Of a stretch of 64,000 bases of DNA, positions 35,126 to 47,784 are shown piece after piece. Each line of letters begins with the position of its first letter. Within the stretch, counting starts at the first letter, position 1. Position numbers and translations under genes: made by a program. Source of the stretch: Tomocerus qinae (taxonomy: Eukaryota > Arthropoda > Collembola > Entomobryomorpha > Tomoceridae); contig CM034546.1 in NCBI GenBank assembly GCA_020055645.1, positions 16,244,001 through 16,308,000 on the forward strand, given 5' to 3'. The notes under the pieces are model-generated. The model saw nothing but the letters and a program-made list of their open reading frames with translations. It was not told where the DNA came from and ran no database searches.

Positions 35126-36060
35126 GTAACTATATCAACCTACCTTGCAAGTACCTATTATGGACGCAATAATTCAAGATTGGTTATTTAAGTATATATA
35201 ATTTTCAAACATTTGATTTTAAACTTCATTCATACTGCACTTTGATTCTGTAGAAGTTTGATCTATAATTTTTCATTTTTCAGAAAGAAATCAATGTTAG
35301 GTATATGCGGTGTTTCAAAGGCAAAAAACAGCCTAACGTATTTAACGTTACCATGTTTATCGTTTATATATTTACATCTTCACGGGATGTCAATATGTGT
35401 AGTTTGTAGACCAGAAGTTCAGAATTTCTATTTTTAGCGAGAAAGTGTATGCGTATATATATGTTATATATATAAGCTATCCTAGGTTGGGTTAGACGAA
35501 ATTAGATTAGGTAAGTTAGGTTAAGAGGGCTCGGCTTGAAAAAATCTCGTTAACCAGCTATAATGCGGATACAACTCAAATGTATTTTGTCCAAAATAAT
35601 GTAGTTCTTTGTAGGTATGCTTTGTCGAATCGCTATACAACACGACTGCGGAGAAATGTTCAGTGGGACTTGTAGTTGGTAGTGGGACGCTGGAAGGAAA
35701 CACCAGATTTTCTTTTTAAGGAACAGTTTAACGCGTTCTGTGAAAGAGTATAAAACCAATATCCATACTCTTGATAGTGGAATTAGGATATACAGGGTGT
35801 CCCAGAATGATGTATATAAACTTTGACCTTTAATAACTGACGAAAACAACTGCGTCAAACGAAAACTGGAATATAAGTTATTCCTGTGCCAAACATAAAA
35901 ATGAACAGTCCATTCCTATTCCTTAAAGGACGAATTATAATGTGTGCCGGGGAAGATACTGTGACTTTGTCACGTGTGAGAATAATTAATGTTCCTCGGT
36001 ATATAGTATAATATATTATTCCCCCCTTTTTTTAAAAACTTGTTACAATTGTTGACTTTT
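35126..36060. other. Intergenic, transposon-end-like fragment
   Basis: Contains TACAGGGTGTCCCAGAATG at 35793-35811, a phrase resembling arthropod DNA-transposon ends, with no partner end seen, and TTAGGTTA-like phrases around 35480-35525 that are too few to be telomeric. No gene. Confidence 0.35.
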
Positions 36061-36173
36061 CTGGTAGTCAGTGATGGGCGGGAGCTCATCCCAAGTCAAC
36101 TGAGACTAGTCTCGACTAAAGCCAGTCGACTTCTTTCGGGAAAAGACTAGTCTTATTCACGTGACTCGTTAAA

Positions 36174-36475
36174 AAGTCATCCCTAAAGTCATTTCTAGGA
36201 TACGGCTCTTAAAAAGTCATCTCTTAAGTCATCCCAACCACATGATCTCTTAAAAAGTCATCCCTTAAGTCATTTCTAATATACGGTTCTTAAGAAGTCA
36301 TCTCTTAAGTCATCTCAATCACATGATATCTAATAAAGTCATCCTTTAAGTCATCTCATTCACGTGGTCTCTAAAAAAGTCACCCCTAAAGTCATCTCTG
36401 AAATCCAACTCTCATAAAGTCATCTCTTAAGTCATCTTAATCACATGGCTCGTTAAAAAGTCATCTTTAAAGATA
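36174..36475. repeat. Left subterminal GTCATC array of the hAT element
   Basis: About a dozen copies of AAGTCATC separated by AATCACATG or CTTAAG phrases. Comparable to the subterminal motifs bound by hAT transposases. The right end carries the matching array. Confidence 0.8.
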
Positions 36476-36485
36476 TCTCCACCAA

Positions 36486-37135
36486 GGTATCGAAAAACCC
36501 GGGTTTTTTAGGAAAAAACCCTCGACCCTGGGTTTTTTAGGGTTTTTTGGGTTTAAGGGTTTTTTATATAACTATAGGTATAAATACAAGCCTATACTGT
36601 ACCATATATGAAAACTACAGCTGACAACAACAACCGTGTCAACTACTATTACTTACGTCAATGAAAAGAAAAATTAAAGCATAAAAGTTTAATTTTATTA
36701 TGTTGTAACGTCAAACGTAGCAAATGCAGTATTTTTGTGAACACCTATATTATTATTACTGTTTGATAACAACTAGTGAAATATTAAGCATTATAATATT
36801 TTACTGATTATATTGACTTTATGAAATTATTCCTTTGTTAATTTGAAGCTTTAATTGCAAAGCATTACAGTAATGAATATGTAATGATAAATTGAAGTTA
36901 TGTGTACAACAATATTATAAACATAATCTTCACAATGTAATGACTAAAGTATACATAAAACGAATATTATTATAGTCCTCACATTACGATACATTAATTA
37001 CGCGTAGACGAGTAGAAGCTATATTTGTTTCCACCTGATTATGCATTTGTTTACATTTTTGAATAGAAATTAGTATGTATTACGTATCTAGATGGAGCTA
37101 CCCAACCCATAAAAAACCCGACCCACAACCCTGTA
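36486..37135. mobile_element. MITE family with AAAAACCC ends, copy 1
   Basis: The left end has GAAAAACCCGGGTTTTTT and runs of CCC/GGG-T phrases, the right end AAAAAACCCGACCC. The interior (for example AAGCCTATA-T-TACCA and TGATAACAACTA) matches a second copy at about 54045-54690. No coding capacity. Confidence 0.7.
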
Positions 37136-37654
37136 AGTTTTACCAAGTAGTTTAGATGAATCCGACAAAAAATTCATACTGCAGATAAAACTGTGTTAAT
37201 AAAATTAGTCTATACATAACATGTCTTTTGATTTTAAGAGAAATCGGTTTTAATTATGAGCATTATTCTGAGCAATAGATTTAAAATAAATGATGATGTG
37301 GATTAAAATTACTGCTAACAGAAAATACTATTTATTTCATCACATAAAATTCAATTAAATTATATGCGCTTTAATATATGATAAATACTAACTAAAATAA
37401 AATGTAAGACAATTTTACATGCCCCAATAATTAATTGGACATAATTATTAAGGAACAAACTTTGAATTGGACAAAAACGTTTGTATAATTAAAGTGAGTT
37501 ACAATTGATATTTGATTTCTAGCAACGTTTACTCACTATTGTTTCCTACTAAAGTATGTCATTTATTATTTGATTATTTTGCATAATATCAAAATAAAAG
37601 AAATCGGACCGTCCGACTTCTGATATACTTTTACACTATTAAAACTTTACACAT

Positions 37655-40612
37655 TTATTCCATTTGCAGCTTATTTTCTAGTTGGGGCGAACGATAATCA
37701 CTGTAGGTCAAAATGTCATTAAGAGTATTTATTTTTAGTCTATTTCTTCTGTGTCGCCTCATAGCCCCCGCTACCGAAAACAATCTTTCAACTGAACCAG
37801 AAGAAGCCGGTATTCCTAAATATTTTCTGGCTAATGAACTAGCAATGGGATATTTGGTTTTTTTAGATTGCCAGAACTGTAAAGGATCAGAATTTGAATT
37901 GCATTTCTCTTCATGAAATAGATAAGACTCGCATTCCGTGTTCAAGTTAGACGATCTATCTTCTGAAATATTTTGAACAAAATTAAAAACTCCTGAACTG
38001 CTTGAGGGCATTGCTTTTGATGTTAGTTTTCTCTTTTTTGAGGTTGTTGTGAGAGATGTAGTGCTAGTACAAGGAATTTCGGATATTTCTTTTGCTACGT
38101 ATGTATCAAAAATGGTTTTAGCATAATTTTCGGAAGGCACATTTAGGCGAACAAGGAGCTTTCGTTCAGACGAATATTCAACCGTTTCAGAATGTCTTTC
38201 ACATCCCACGAAAATAGATAACTTCATCCGAGGATCTAAAATGGTAGCAATAACAAAATTATCATTATTTATTACACTATCTTCAAATCGTTGCTTGATG
38301 TTGCAAAGAAGATCTCGTTTAAAGGACTCATAATACTGGCATAGAGTATTTTTCGTATCCTGAAACCACTTGATAATACACGGGATGGCTAAAGAAGACG
38401 TTATATAGTCTCCTTGAAGTTCGTCAGTTGTGGTTTGCCAATGTTTTAAGAGCCTTACAAGTTCTAAAAGTTTTGTGCGATCAAGGTATTTTGGAGGTTC
38501 CAAATGAAAATTTTCTTTGGTCGTAGCGCTGTACTCCAAAATTAGTTGTTGCGCATGGACAAACATATTGGTCTACAAAGAAGCATTTATCAAAATGAAA
38601 AAAATGTCATATGAAATTGAAATGAAGTTTGAAATTGGACAGTCCAATTTCGTAAGTTAAGATAAATTGTACATTTATGAAAATACCTTTACGTCTGTCA
38701 GGCGTTCCAAAGTTAACAAAATTGCATTCCATCTTGTAATTCCAATGTTTGGCAATCCTAGTCCTTTGCATTTTTCGCGTAATTTACTCATGTAATTAGG
38801 GCGGCGATGGAAAAACTTTACAATCTTTTGGGCATACAATACGATTTGGCTAACGTCACGATCTTTCTTTATGGCATCATTTATAGCGAGTTGCAAAAGG
38901 TGAGCCATGCACCCAATTCGTTTCCATGTCCCAACATATATTATAGAGCTGGCATCATTAGATTCAAAATTATTATCACTTGAATCGTCCTCCTCATTTT
39001 CCGTATCAAAATTATCATCATCATCTCTATCCAGATCAAGCAAGGCACTGGATGGTCCATTGTCTTCTAAAAGGAATTGAAGTTTAAAAGCTTTTTGCAT
39101 ATTAGATGCATTGTCCGCAACTATGAATCCAATTTGATTGGTTTTCAGACCCACCTTCTTTGCCACAGTCATTACTGTATTTTCAATGTTCGCGCCGGTA
39201 TGGGACATATTGAACTCTTCAAATCCAATGGTTTTATTTACGTTTTCAAAAACACTGTTGATGTATTGAGCTTTTACTCCTAAAACTGAATAGCCATCCT
39301 TACTAGTCCATAGGTCAACAATTAGATGAACGGATCCGGGTGGTTGACTTTTAATGTTAAGTTTCAAGTTGTCGTGAATAGCTGACATTTTATTATCTAA
39401 ATGTCTCTTCACAGTTCTTCTACTACGTAAAGTTACTTGTGGCGACAGAACTTCAACTAATTTTTTAAAAGCCGATCCTTCCACTATTGAAAACGGCATG
39501 CCGTCTACAGCGACGACATCTAAAATCGCCTGTTCAAATTGTTTCTGTCTAGAAGATTCTAATGGCAGCTTTAGTGTAGCGGTCCCAAATGCTTGAATTT
39601 TAGTTTGTCCACCATTACTGTCAATTGTTTCCGGCTCAATTTGGTGACTATTCTGTTTAATTTTTTTAAATATCATTAATTCTTTTGCTATGATATAATA
39701 TCCTACCACAATTTGGACAAACCAAATTTATAGCTTGACATAATAACCGTTAAATCTTTTTTTGATCGTTTTTTTAATGTTGTTTTTTACCGAACTAATA
39801 ATAAACGGGTTATGTGCTGATTTTAGAATGCCCAAATTCATGGCAGGATAATACAATTTCTTACAATAATTTTTTTAACTTTTATTTCCGAAATGCCTAC
39901 TCACCCTTAAATGCCGAAGGAAATTCCCTGTCTGTCTTTGGAACCCTGTGATTTTAGTTTGGCAATAAATACACTTATATTGCGGTTTACCTTCATCCCC
40001 CTCTTTAATTTCATTTGCTTCCAAAGGACGAAAATATTGAATTACTTGAGAAAATGACAAGGATTTAATATTTGTTCTTCTTCTGCGTGGAGTATGAACC
40101 TTTGATGAATAAGCTGTAAGAATTAGCATTATTATGATTAGTAATTAAATTACAATTAAGATATTTGTCTTTTAAAAATGATAACTAATATTAAGGCACT
40201 CCTAACATACCAATTCTTTCAACAGTAGAACTTAAATCGTTTTTAGGTTGCTCTCCTTCAACGAATGATGTCCTTATATTCGTAGCATCGTCTTCCTTAG
40301 AAGTGCTGGCATCATTCGATTGCTCGATGCCATTATTGCGTATATCCTGTTCTTCATTTTCTACAGTTACCTCGTCATCTGGAGGGCTTGAATTTACAGT
40401 GTCATTATAGTCAGTAATTAGGTCATTAAGCGAATCTTCATTTACAACAATTATATCACAGCAGACATTATCCTCGTTTTCAATGTCCTGCGAAATTTTA
40501 CAACAGCATAATTTAGTATGTCAGTTAAGTTCTGTTCATAATATTATTTCTTTCCCTTGAGTTGAGAGCATTGCTTTGTGTCATTGTGAATGTATTGCAA
40601 TTTACTTACCAT
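37655..40612 (-). CDS. hAT transposase with BED zinc finger
   Basis: Five exons on the minus strand in perfect phase: 40610-40612 (ATG directly before a GTAAGT donor; an upstream start in the same exon is possible), 40211-40487, 39905-40113, 38687-39652 and 37655-38572, giving 790 residues with no internal stop. An acidic N-terminus precedes a BED finger (CIYCQ, NFLRHLRNSH across the third splice). The RNase-H-like core shows the first Asp in LIVDLWTS, the second in FIVADNASNM, the CMAHLLQLA insertion and GITRWNA. The glutamate follows in SGSVERLFS, within the C-terminal hAT dimerisation domain (KYPIASSLARKYL). It lies within its own transposon's termini, transcribed toward the left end, and all catalytic residues are present. 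Confidence 0.9.
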
Positions 40613-41276
40613 TGTATGTTGCAATCCAACTCCAGATCCAATGAATCGAAATCGACCCAACTTTTGGACAGTGCGAAAGTACAGTATACTAAAATTAAGG
40701 TAAGTTGAAAACCGGGGAATGGTACACAAATGACACAAAGATGTAATTATCTAGCTACTGTTTATCAATGTTTTGCTGCAAATTGGCTTGGAAATCTTTC
40801 TCTGCTATACACTATTAGAATTTTTGAATTGTCGGGGAATGGTCGGTATTCAGTTCTTGGTAAAGGACAGAAACTCAAAGTATTCTGCTATGTACGCTAC
40901 GCATGGTTGACAATACAACACTAAGATCAAAAACTGCGATGCGGTTTGAATCAAAATACGTATTGACTACACAAAGCAAAGCATGCGTTCAATTTCCATT
41001 ATGTTTGCTTGTGCCGCGTGTTCTTATTTCTTATAGTGGTATTTGAGTTGGGGCTTGGTGCACATTAATTGAGGAACGAATTAATGACTGGATATATTGT
41101 CATCGATAACAATTCTACCACATCAATTACATTCTTTTGATGTAGAAATTTGGACGGTCCAAATTCTAATTGTTCAATTAAAAGAAGTTGTCGGTGCTAA
41201 ATTTTAGTATTTTAGCTTGCTATTTTGCATTACTGTTGCATTGTATCAGCCTGGAAAGGATCGCAGTGACGAAGGT
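40613..41276. other. Shared upstream region of two divergent hAT genes
   Basis: The transposase (minus) and the 166-aa gene (plus) diverge from this stretch, so it likely holds both promoters. No coding exon was recognised. Confidence 0.45.
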
Positions 41277-42056
41277 ATGGCTGAAGACACATCATTGGAA
41301 TCAATCCGTATTGTTGTACAGGAGGGGCAAGATATAAATGTTCTGTACGAAATGGTAATTTTAATTCCAATACTTACGAAGCAAACAATAAATACATATA
41401 CTGTATAAAAATAAAAATTAAATAAGTTGCGGATACGCGTACGATTTAACACTTAATTTGCCGTATTTTAATATTGATTTTAAGGTTACATTGATTCCTA
41501 GACATGACCGACTTGTTCCTCGATGGATTGAAAATATATTTGAACACAATGAGATGACCGTTGATCAAGTAGTATCAATTTTAATGGGCTTCCTTTTAAC
41601 TGAATTCGAAAAAGCTTACATCCGCAGGTAATACTGCCGCACATTCATATAAGCTGTATAATATAACCAAGCATATTGCCACAGCCTATATCCTGATCGG
41701 AAACCATTTGCACTATCCCCTTATTGTTATTGTTATACATGAAATAACCTAATAAATATATTTATAATTATACAAGGTTTGGAATCAAATTGTTAGAGAT
41801 GGATATTGAGGATGCAGAAAAATTTGACTTTGTTAGCGACACTCTTTGTTTTATGAATTTTACGTTTTCACCTCGAGAATCATTTGCTGCCATCTGTAAG
41901 TATTTGAGAAAACAACAAACTTGGAATGATACCGAACCGGAAAATACGTATATTTATCCGGAAGAGTATATGAATCATGAACCTTGGCCTTTATCACCAG
42001 CAGACTTTGAAGTTGTGAGACCTGAGAGTAGCCAAGTTAACAATACTGAAGAATAA
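41277..42056 (+). CDS. Unknown 166-aa protein carried by the hAT element
   Basis: Exons 41277-41354, 41485-41627 and 41777-42056 join in phase (0 then 2) into 166 residues; splice sites are good (ATG-GTAATT, CAG-GTAATA, TAAG and CAAG acceptors). An in-frame leftward extension to 41217 exists, but the Met at 41277 is the first ATG. The protein is acidic, with a predicted helical middle (VDQVVSILMGFLLTEFEKAY) and the tail WPLSPADFEVVRPESS. I do not recognise the family. It is divergently oriented to the transposase inside the same transposon, so it may be an accessory transposition protein or captured host cargo. Confidence 0.6.
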
Positions 42057-42729
42057 ATAGAACACTAGATGGTCCAGTATTTCTAAATTTCCAGATGCAT
42101 ATTGTTGATGTAAAGCTCTTAATATAAATTGATATAATTAATTTATGGAACGATTATTTATATATTTAATTTCGCAATATTTGCCAATAAAATATAAAAA
42201 ACGTTTAAATTGTGAGAGTAAATCAGTGAATGATACTAATACCTAAAAGTAATTTATATTGTATATGTAATCGGAATGATCACATTCATGTTGGCATAAA
42301 TTTTAAGCTTTTATATTTAAATGTCTGTACAAAAATTTCGAGTTCGGCTATATTGAAGTGAAAAGTCTTGATGGATATTTAAAGTAAGATCTAAACCTCT
42401 TGCCAAGGCTCTTGCATTCTAAAAATGTGGCTCTATTTTAATGTATTAGCCTCGAAACTTATGCCAAACTTAAGCTGTGTGAGATCAGCAGCATGAAGTT
42501 GAGCGTCGGCTCGACAAATCCCAGTCGGGATTTCTCGGTGGTGGTTGCTTGATTCTGAAAAGTGAAAAAATGGAAATAAAATGAAATGGTAAAATAAATA
42601 AAAGGGATTAATGGCATTCATTTCACTATGGAAGTTAAATGACTTTAATTTACCTTGGACATGGCTTTTATAAAAAAACTAAGAATATAGTCAGAGAAAA
42701 ATTTCAGAATAAAGTCTGAAATTGGAAAC

Positions 42730-43700
42730 TCACAGATATCCCATTTGAACATCAACAGAAAACTAATTTGGACATCCATATATGTTCAATTTGGACGTCC
42801 ACAGATGACCAATTTGGACGTCCACAGATGTCTAATATGGACGTCCACAGATGTCTAATATGGACGTCCACAGATGTCTAATATGGACGTCCACAGATGT
42901 CTAATATGGACTTCCCCAGATGTCTAATATGGACGTCCACAGATGTCTAATATGGACGTCCACAGATGTCTAATATGGACGTCCACAGATGTCTAATATG
43001 GACGTCCACAGATGTCTAATATGGACGTCCACAGATGTCTAATATGGACGTCCACAGATGTCTAATATGGACGTCCACAGATGTCTAATATGGACGTCCA
43101 CAGATGTCTAATATGGACGTCAACAGATGTCCAATTTGGACGTCCACAAATGTCTAATTCGATGTCCACAGATGTCCAATTTGGACGTCCACAAATGTCT
43201 AATTCGATGTCCACAGATGTCCAATTTGGACGTCCACAAATGTCCGATTTGGACGTCCACAAATGTCTAACTTCGACGTCCACAAATGTCTAACTTCGAC
43301 GTCCACAGATGTCTAATATGGACGTCCACAGATGTCCAATATAGACGTCCACAGATGTCCAATTTGGACGTCCACAAATGTCTAATTCGAAGTCCACAGA
43401 TGTCCAATTTGGACGTCCACAAATGTCCGATTTGGACGTCCACAAATGTCTAACTTCGACGTCCACAGATGTTCAATTTGGACGTCCACAGATGTCTAAT
43501 ATGGACGTCCACAGATGTCCAATATAGACGTCCATAGATGTCCAATTTGGACGTCCACAAATGTCTAATTCGAAGTCCACAGATGTCCAATTTGGACGTC
43601 CACAAATGTACGATTTGGACGTCCACAAATGTCCGATTTGGACGTCCACAAATGTCCGATTTGGACGTCCACAAATGTCCGATTTGGACATCCATAGATT
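42730..43700. repeat. 23-bp minisatellite, about 40 copies
   Basis: The unit is GGACGTCCACAGATGTCTAAT plus AT. Variants end TCCAATTT, TCTAATTC and TCCGATTT; homogeneous units occupy the left part and mixed higher-order blocks the right. Each unit contains the palindrome GGACGTCC. Frames remain open on both strands only because the unit lacks stop codons in some frames. Confidence 0.95.
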
Positions 43701-44358
43701 GACACAAAGTGGCTAACAGAGGTCACTTAGGGAATAACCCAAAGGATTCTTTCAAAGCCTATTTGAACCCTCCTGATAAAGCAAAAAGGGAAACCAAAGA
43801 AATAAAATGCTATTTAAAGTTCCGGGCTAACTTAAATCTAAAGTCGACTTGGAAGTGGGATAAGTCGAGATCTATAAACATTCTGGATTTTGAAAAACTA
43901 GCTTTTGGTTGGCTTAATTAAGCTAAAATCTTTCTCCCAATTTTAAGGGGATTGGAGGAAATTCTTCCAGCAAAGCTCAAGTTGTGATGGCATGCAATTT
44001 TCATACCGTCGGCGGTGGCTAGTGATTTTTTCTAAAAACACGGCGGCGGCTGGCCGCCACGGGTGAGGGCTCTGGTCATAATCTGGTTTGTAAAATCAAT
44101 CAGTCTACTCTTGAAAATGTTGAAAGTTGATGTTGATATTGGAAACTTTGTTCTACTTTTCCTTGCATTTAATTTAAAAATCTTATTTTCACAATTGCAA
44201 TACACTGTTACAATATTAGTGCTTCCGGTTCCACGCTTCTCATATTCTCTCTCTCAAATGACTAACGAATCTGCAGGAAGCCCAATATGCTAATTGATCT
44301 GTCTCCGACTCATCCAGACATCATTCTTGGTTAATAAATATTCAAATGCTAGAAAAAT
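43701..44358. other. Spacer within hAT element, no gene seen
   Basis: Contains a GC-rich phrase near 44040 (CGGCGGCGGCTGGCCGCC) and otherwise nothing recognisable. Confidence 0.4.
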
Positions 44359-46131
44359 GTGAGTGTGAAATAAACAACAGCCCAATCTTAGTCGTAGCCT
44401 CGAAGAATTATAAACGACTAAGAGTCGTGAACATTACCCAAACTCTGAGTACTACTATATCCGACAACTTGTAATAACTATCCAATTCCACAAAATTGGA
44501 CATGCTGATTTCAAATATGGACCTCAAATTTATCACCGGACAACCGATATAGTGGACTGGGGTCCACCCACTATATAGGCATTTATATACTTTGCAATTA
44601 AATTCTGAAAACGCCAATTTAGAGGTTATTCAGCACGCTGATTTCAAATGTGGATCTCAAATTTATGTATTGACAACCGCTATAGTGGACTGGGGTCTAC
44701 CCACTATATCGGCATCATGACACTTTGCAATTAAATTCTGAAAACTCCAATTTAGAGGTTATTCAGCAAGCTGATTTCAAATGTGGATCTCAAATTTATG
44801 TATTGACAACCGCTATAGTGGACTGGGATCCACCCACTATATCGGCATCATGACACTTTGCAATTAAATTCTGAAAACGCCAATTTAAAGGTAATTCAGC
44901 ACGCTGATTTCAAATATGGATCTCAAATCTATGTGCTGACAACCGCTATAGTGGACTGGGGTCCACCCACTATATCGGCATCATGATACTTTGCAATTAA
45001 ATTCTGAAAACGCCAATTTTGAGGTAATTCAACACGCTGATTTCAAATAATTATAAAGTGCAAAGCTATAATTATATTATATTATAATTATAATTAGAAA
45101 GCTGCAAAGTATAATGATGCCGATATAGTGGGTGGACCCCAAATAGCGGTTGTCGATACAACAATTTGGGATCCATATTTTAATTCAGCGTGGTGAATTA
45201 CCTTTAAATTGGCGTTTCCAGAATTTAGTTGCAAAGTATCATGATACCGATATAGTCGGTGGACCCCAGTCCACTATAGCGGTTGTCAATACATACATTT
45301 GAGATCCATATTTGAAATCAGCGTGGTTAACAACCTCTAAATTGGCGTTTCTAGAATTTAGTTGCAAAGTATCATGATACCGATATAGTCGGTGGACCCC
45401 AGTCCACTATAGCGGTTGTCAATACATACATTTGAGATCCATATTTGAAATCAGCGTGGTTAACAACCTCTAAATTGGCGTTTACAGAATTTAGCTGCAA
45501 AATATAATGATGCCGATATATTGGGTGGACCTCAGTCCACTATAGCGGTTGTCAATACATACTTTTGAGATCCATATTTGAAATCAGCGTGCTGAATAAC
45601 CTCTAAATTGGCGTTTACAGAATTTAGCTGCAAAGTATATAAGTGCCGATATAGTGGGTGGATCCCAGTCCACTATAGCGAATGTCTATACATAAATTTG
45701 GGATCCATATTTGAAATCAGCATGCTCAGTAACCTCTAAATTGGCGATTTCAGAATTTAATTGCAAAGTATAATGATGCCGATATAGTGGGTGGACCCCA
45801 GTCCACAAAAACGGTTGTCGATACATAACTTTAGGATCCATATTTAAAATCAGCAAGCCTAATTACCTCTGAATGGGCGTTTACAGAATTTAAATACCAA
45901 ATTTATGACGCCGATATAGTGGGTGGACCCCAGTCCACTATATCGGTTGTCCGGTGAGAAATTTAAGGTCCATATTTGAAATCAGCATGTCCAATTTGGT
46001 GGAATTGAATAGTTATTACAAGTTGTCGGATGTAGTAGTAATCAGACTTTGGGTAATGTTCACGACTCTTAGTCGTTTATAATTCTTCGAGGCTACGACT
46101 AAGATTGGGCTGTTGTTTATTTCACACTCAC
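44359..46131. mobile_element. 1.77-kb foldback element of inverted satellite arrays
   Basis: Starts GTGAGTGTGAAATAAACAAC and ends with its inverse; AAAT flanks both sides (44355-44358, 46132-46135). About 200-bp outer arms enclose tandem units of roughly 132 bp, in plus orientation from about 44506 to 45045 and inverted from about 45117 to 45960. Each unit contains a small palindrome around TAGTGGACTGG/CCACCCACTA. The two halves meet in an AT-rich centre near 45050-45100. No gene inside. Confidence 0.88.
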
Positions 46132-46454
46132 AAATTATCATATCAATTACTATACAGAATAGAAGTAGTCTAGTGTACATAAATATTAGATCTACTTATT
46201 ATTCCAGAGAAAAATCCTAGTGTCTAGAAATTTTATCTTGAAATTTTCTCTGGAATTTTTACCTCTTTCTCCTTTTCACTTGCCTATTCTGGGAAGGAGA
46301 AAGAAGATTGGGATTAGTTCAGATTAGTTCACAGTTGATTAATTGAATTAAATTTTTTAGATTTTGAACTACCTTTAAGCCAATCCCGTTAGGTATTTGC
46401 CCCTTTAATACCTTTAATTTTTGCTGATTTTGGATTGTCCAAAATCAAATCAAG

Positions 46455-47740
46455 ATGGCTATGCGGAAAATTAGTCAAAGGTATAGTACAAAAATGGAAA
46501 AGTATGGAATAGCTGAAAACCCAAAGACACAACTCTCAACACAAAGAGCTGCGCCGTAGCGTCGAAAAAAGAAACAAAGTTCCTAAAAGGAAGTATACAA
46601 TTCATCCATATAAAGAAAAAATATTACGATGGACTGTTCCCGATAATATTTTCAAGACGTTAAAATCAACCCATCAAATCGTCGATGGGGTTTGAAATAA
46701 ACATCATTGTATTGAGTCTAAGGCTGAATGCTATGCTCTGAAAGACTCAATCAAATCAATCTTTCATATTTTTGGATTTGGAAGGACAGTCTCTGTATTC
46801 TTATACGGGGATTGTTTGCACAGTGCAAATTTCAACGCTCAAAAATATATTCGTTATAGACGCACTCAAGTTGCCACAGCAAATAAAAGATAATTTAAAA
46901 TGTGTTTTGGAAAGTGAAGACATCACAAAAATAGTTCACGGGGGTGCAAACGACGTCTATAACGGGATTTCGACATTTTTCTTTACCCGTACATTGACAC
47001 CCAAACAGTATATGCGGCTTATAAAGAACAAGAAAATGTCTTTACATATAATAAGACCATGGGATTCAAAGCTTTGGTGAAAGAATTTTTGGAAATTGAA
47101 ATTCCTTAACAGCAGTTGGTAGATTTTCATAGATTGCACGAGGGCCTTGTTAAGTACCGCGTACTTGATGTCAAGTTACTTCTTGGAGTGTGGTTGGAAT
47201 TTTGTAAAAGATTAGATACCGGACGGTCCGGGATCTTCGTTAACGAGTTAATCTTAAAGTCGAGGAAGCTTATGCTAAATAATCTCTATGGTGATAAACA
47301 GTACCCCTCGTTTGATAAAGAATTTCTGTATCTTCAACAAGAGTTGATGTCAATACTGTTGCTAAAGAACTGTACAAGCTTCGCGACTATACCGCTCGTA
47401 AGCAAGACATCCCACCAAAATGCGTACTGTCTACTGATTGTTTTAAAAGAATAGCAGAAACAGGAAGGGTGCCAGCCAATCTGGCTTCTGGTTTAAAAGC
47501 TGCAATTGTTAGGAAAAAAGAATTTTTTTCCTCCAACAAAGACTTTGAAAGGGATGTGTTATAGGTGTCGCTAGTTTGGTTAGGTGTTGATTGCATAGAA
47601 GAAAAACAACCCAAATCTGAAGCAGAAAAAGATTGGTACAATCAACATTCAAAAGAATGGGAAATAGAGAAAAAGTGTCTAAGGGACAAACAGTGGGAGA
47701 AGCGTGAGCTAACAAAAACTGTACATTTTTATCGACAATA
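46455..47740 (+). pseudogene. Decayed Rrp6/EXOSC10-like 3'-5' exonuclease with HRDC domain
   Basis: Similarity runs through several frames. HPYKEKILRWTVPD (about 46600) gives the pre-exonuclease region. LDLEGQSLYSYTG and VQISTLKN (46772-46840) hold the first acidic pair, and KIVHGGANDV (about 46930) the next motif. RDFDIFLYPYIDTQ follows only after a frameshift, then a stop at 47107. HEGLVKYRVLDVKLLLGVW (47140-47190) carries the last motif. LYKLRDYTARKQDIPP and LASGLKAAIVRKKEF (47365-47525) form an HRDC domain. At least two frameshifts and several stops make it non-functional. Intact relatives degrade or trim RNA with the nuclear exosome. It sits inside the hAT element, so it was probably captured from the host. 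Confidence 0.8.
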
Positions 47741-47784
47741 ATATTTGATAAGAATAAAATCCGTAGGATGCGGTTCTTAAAAAG

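Noticed and set aside
35465..35530. TTAGGTTA-like phrases as an interstitial telomere
   Set aside because: Only two or three imperfect units; no array.
39077..39283. Plus-strand frame across the hAT transposase
   Set aside because: Shadow of the minus-strand transposase exon 38687-39652.
42433..42621. Minus-strand 62-aa frame with a plausible acceptor (CACTTTTCAG) before it
   Set aside because: No recognisable family, no partner exon found and it lies between transposon parts; too weak to list as a gene.
43062..43707. Open frames on both strands in the 23-bp array that could pass for small repeat proteins
   Set aside because: They follow only from the repeat unit lacking stops in some frames; codon use equals the repeat and no start or splice context supports coding.
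44408..46131. Regular spaced repeats resembling a CRISPR array
   Set aside because: Units are 132 bp, contiguous and in inverted halves, in an intron-bearing animal genome; this is a foldback satellite.
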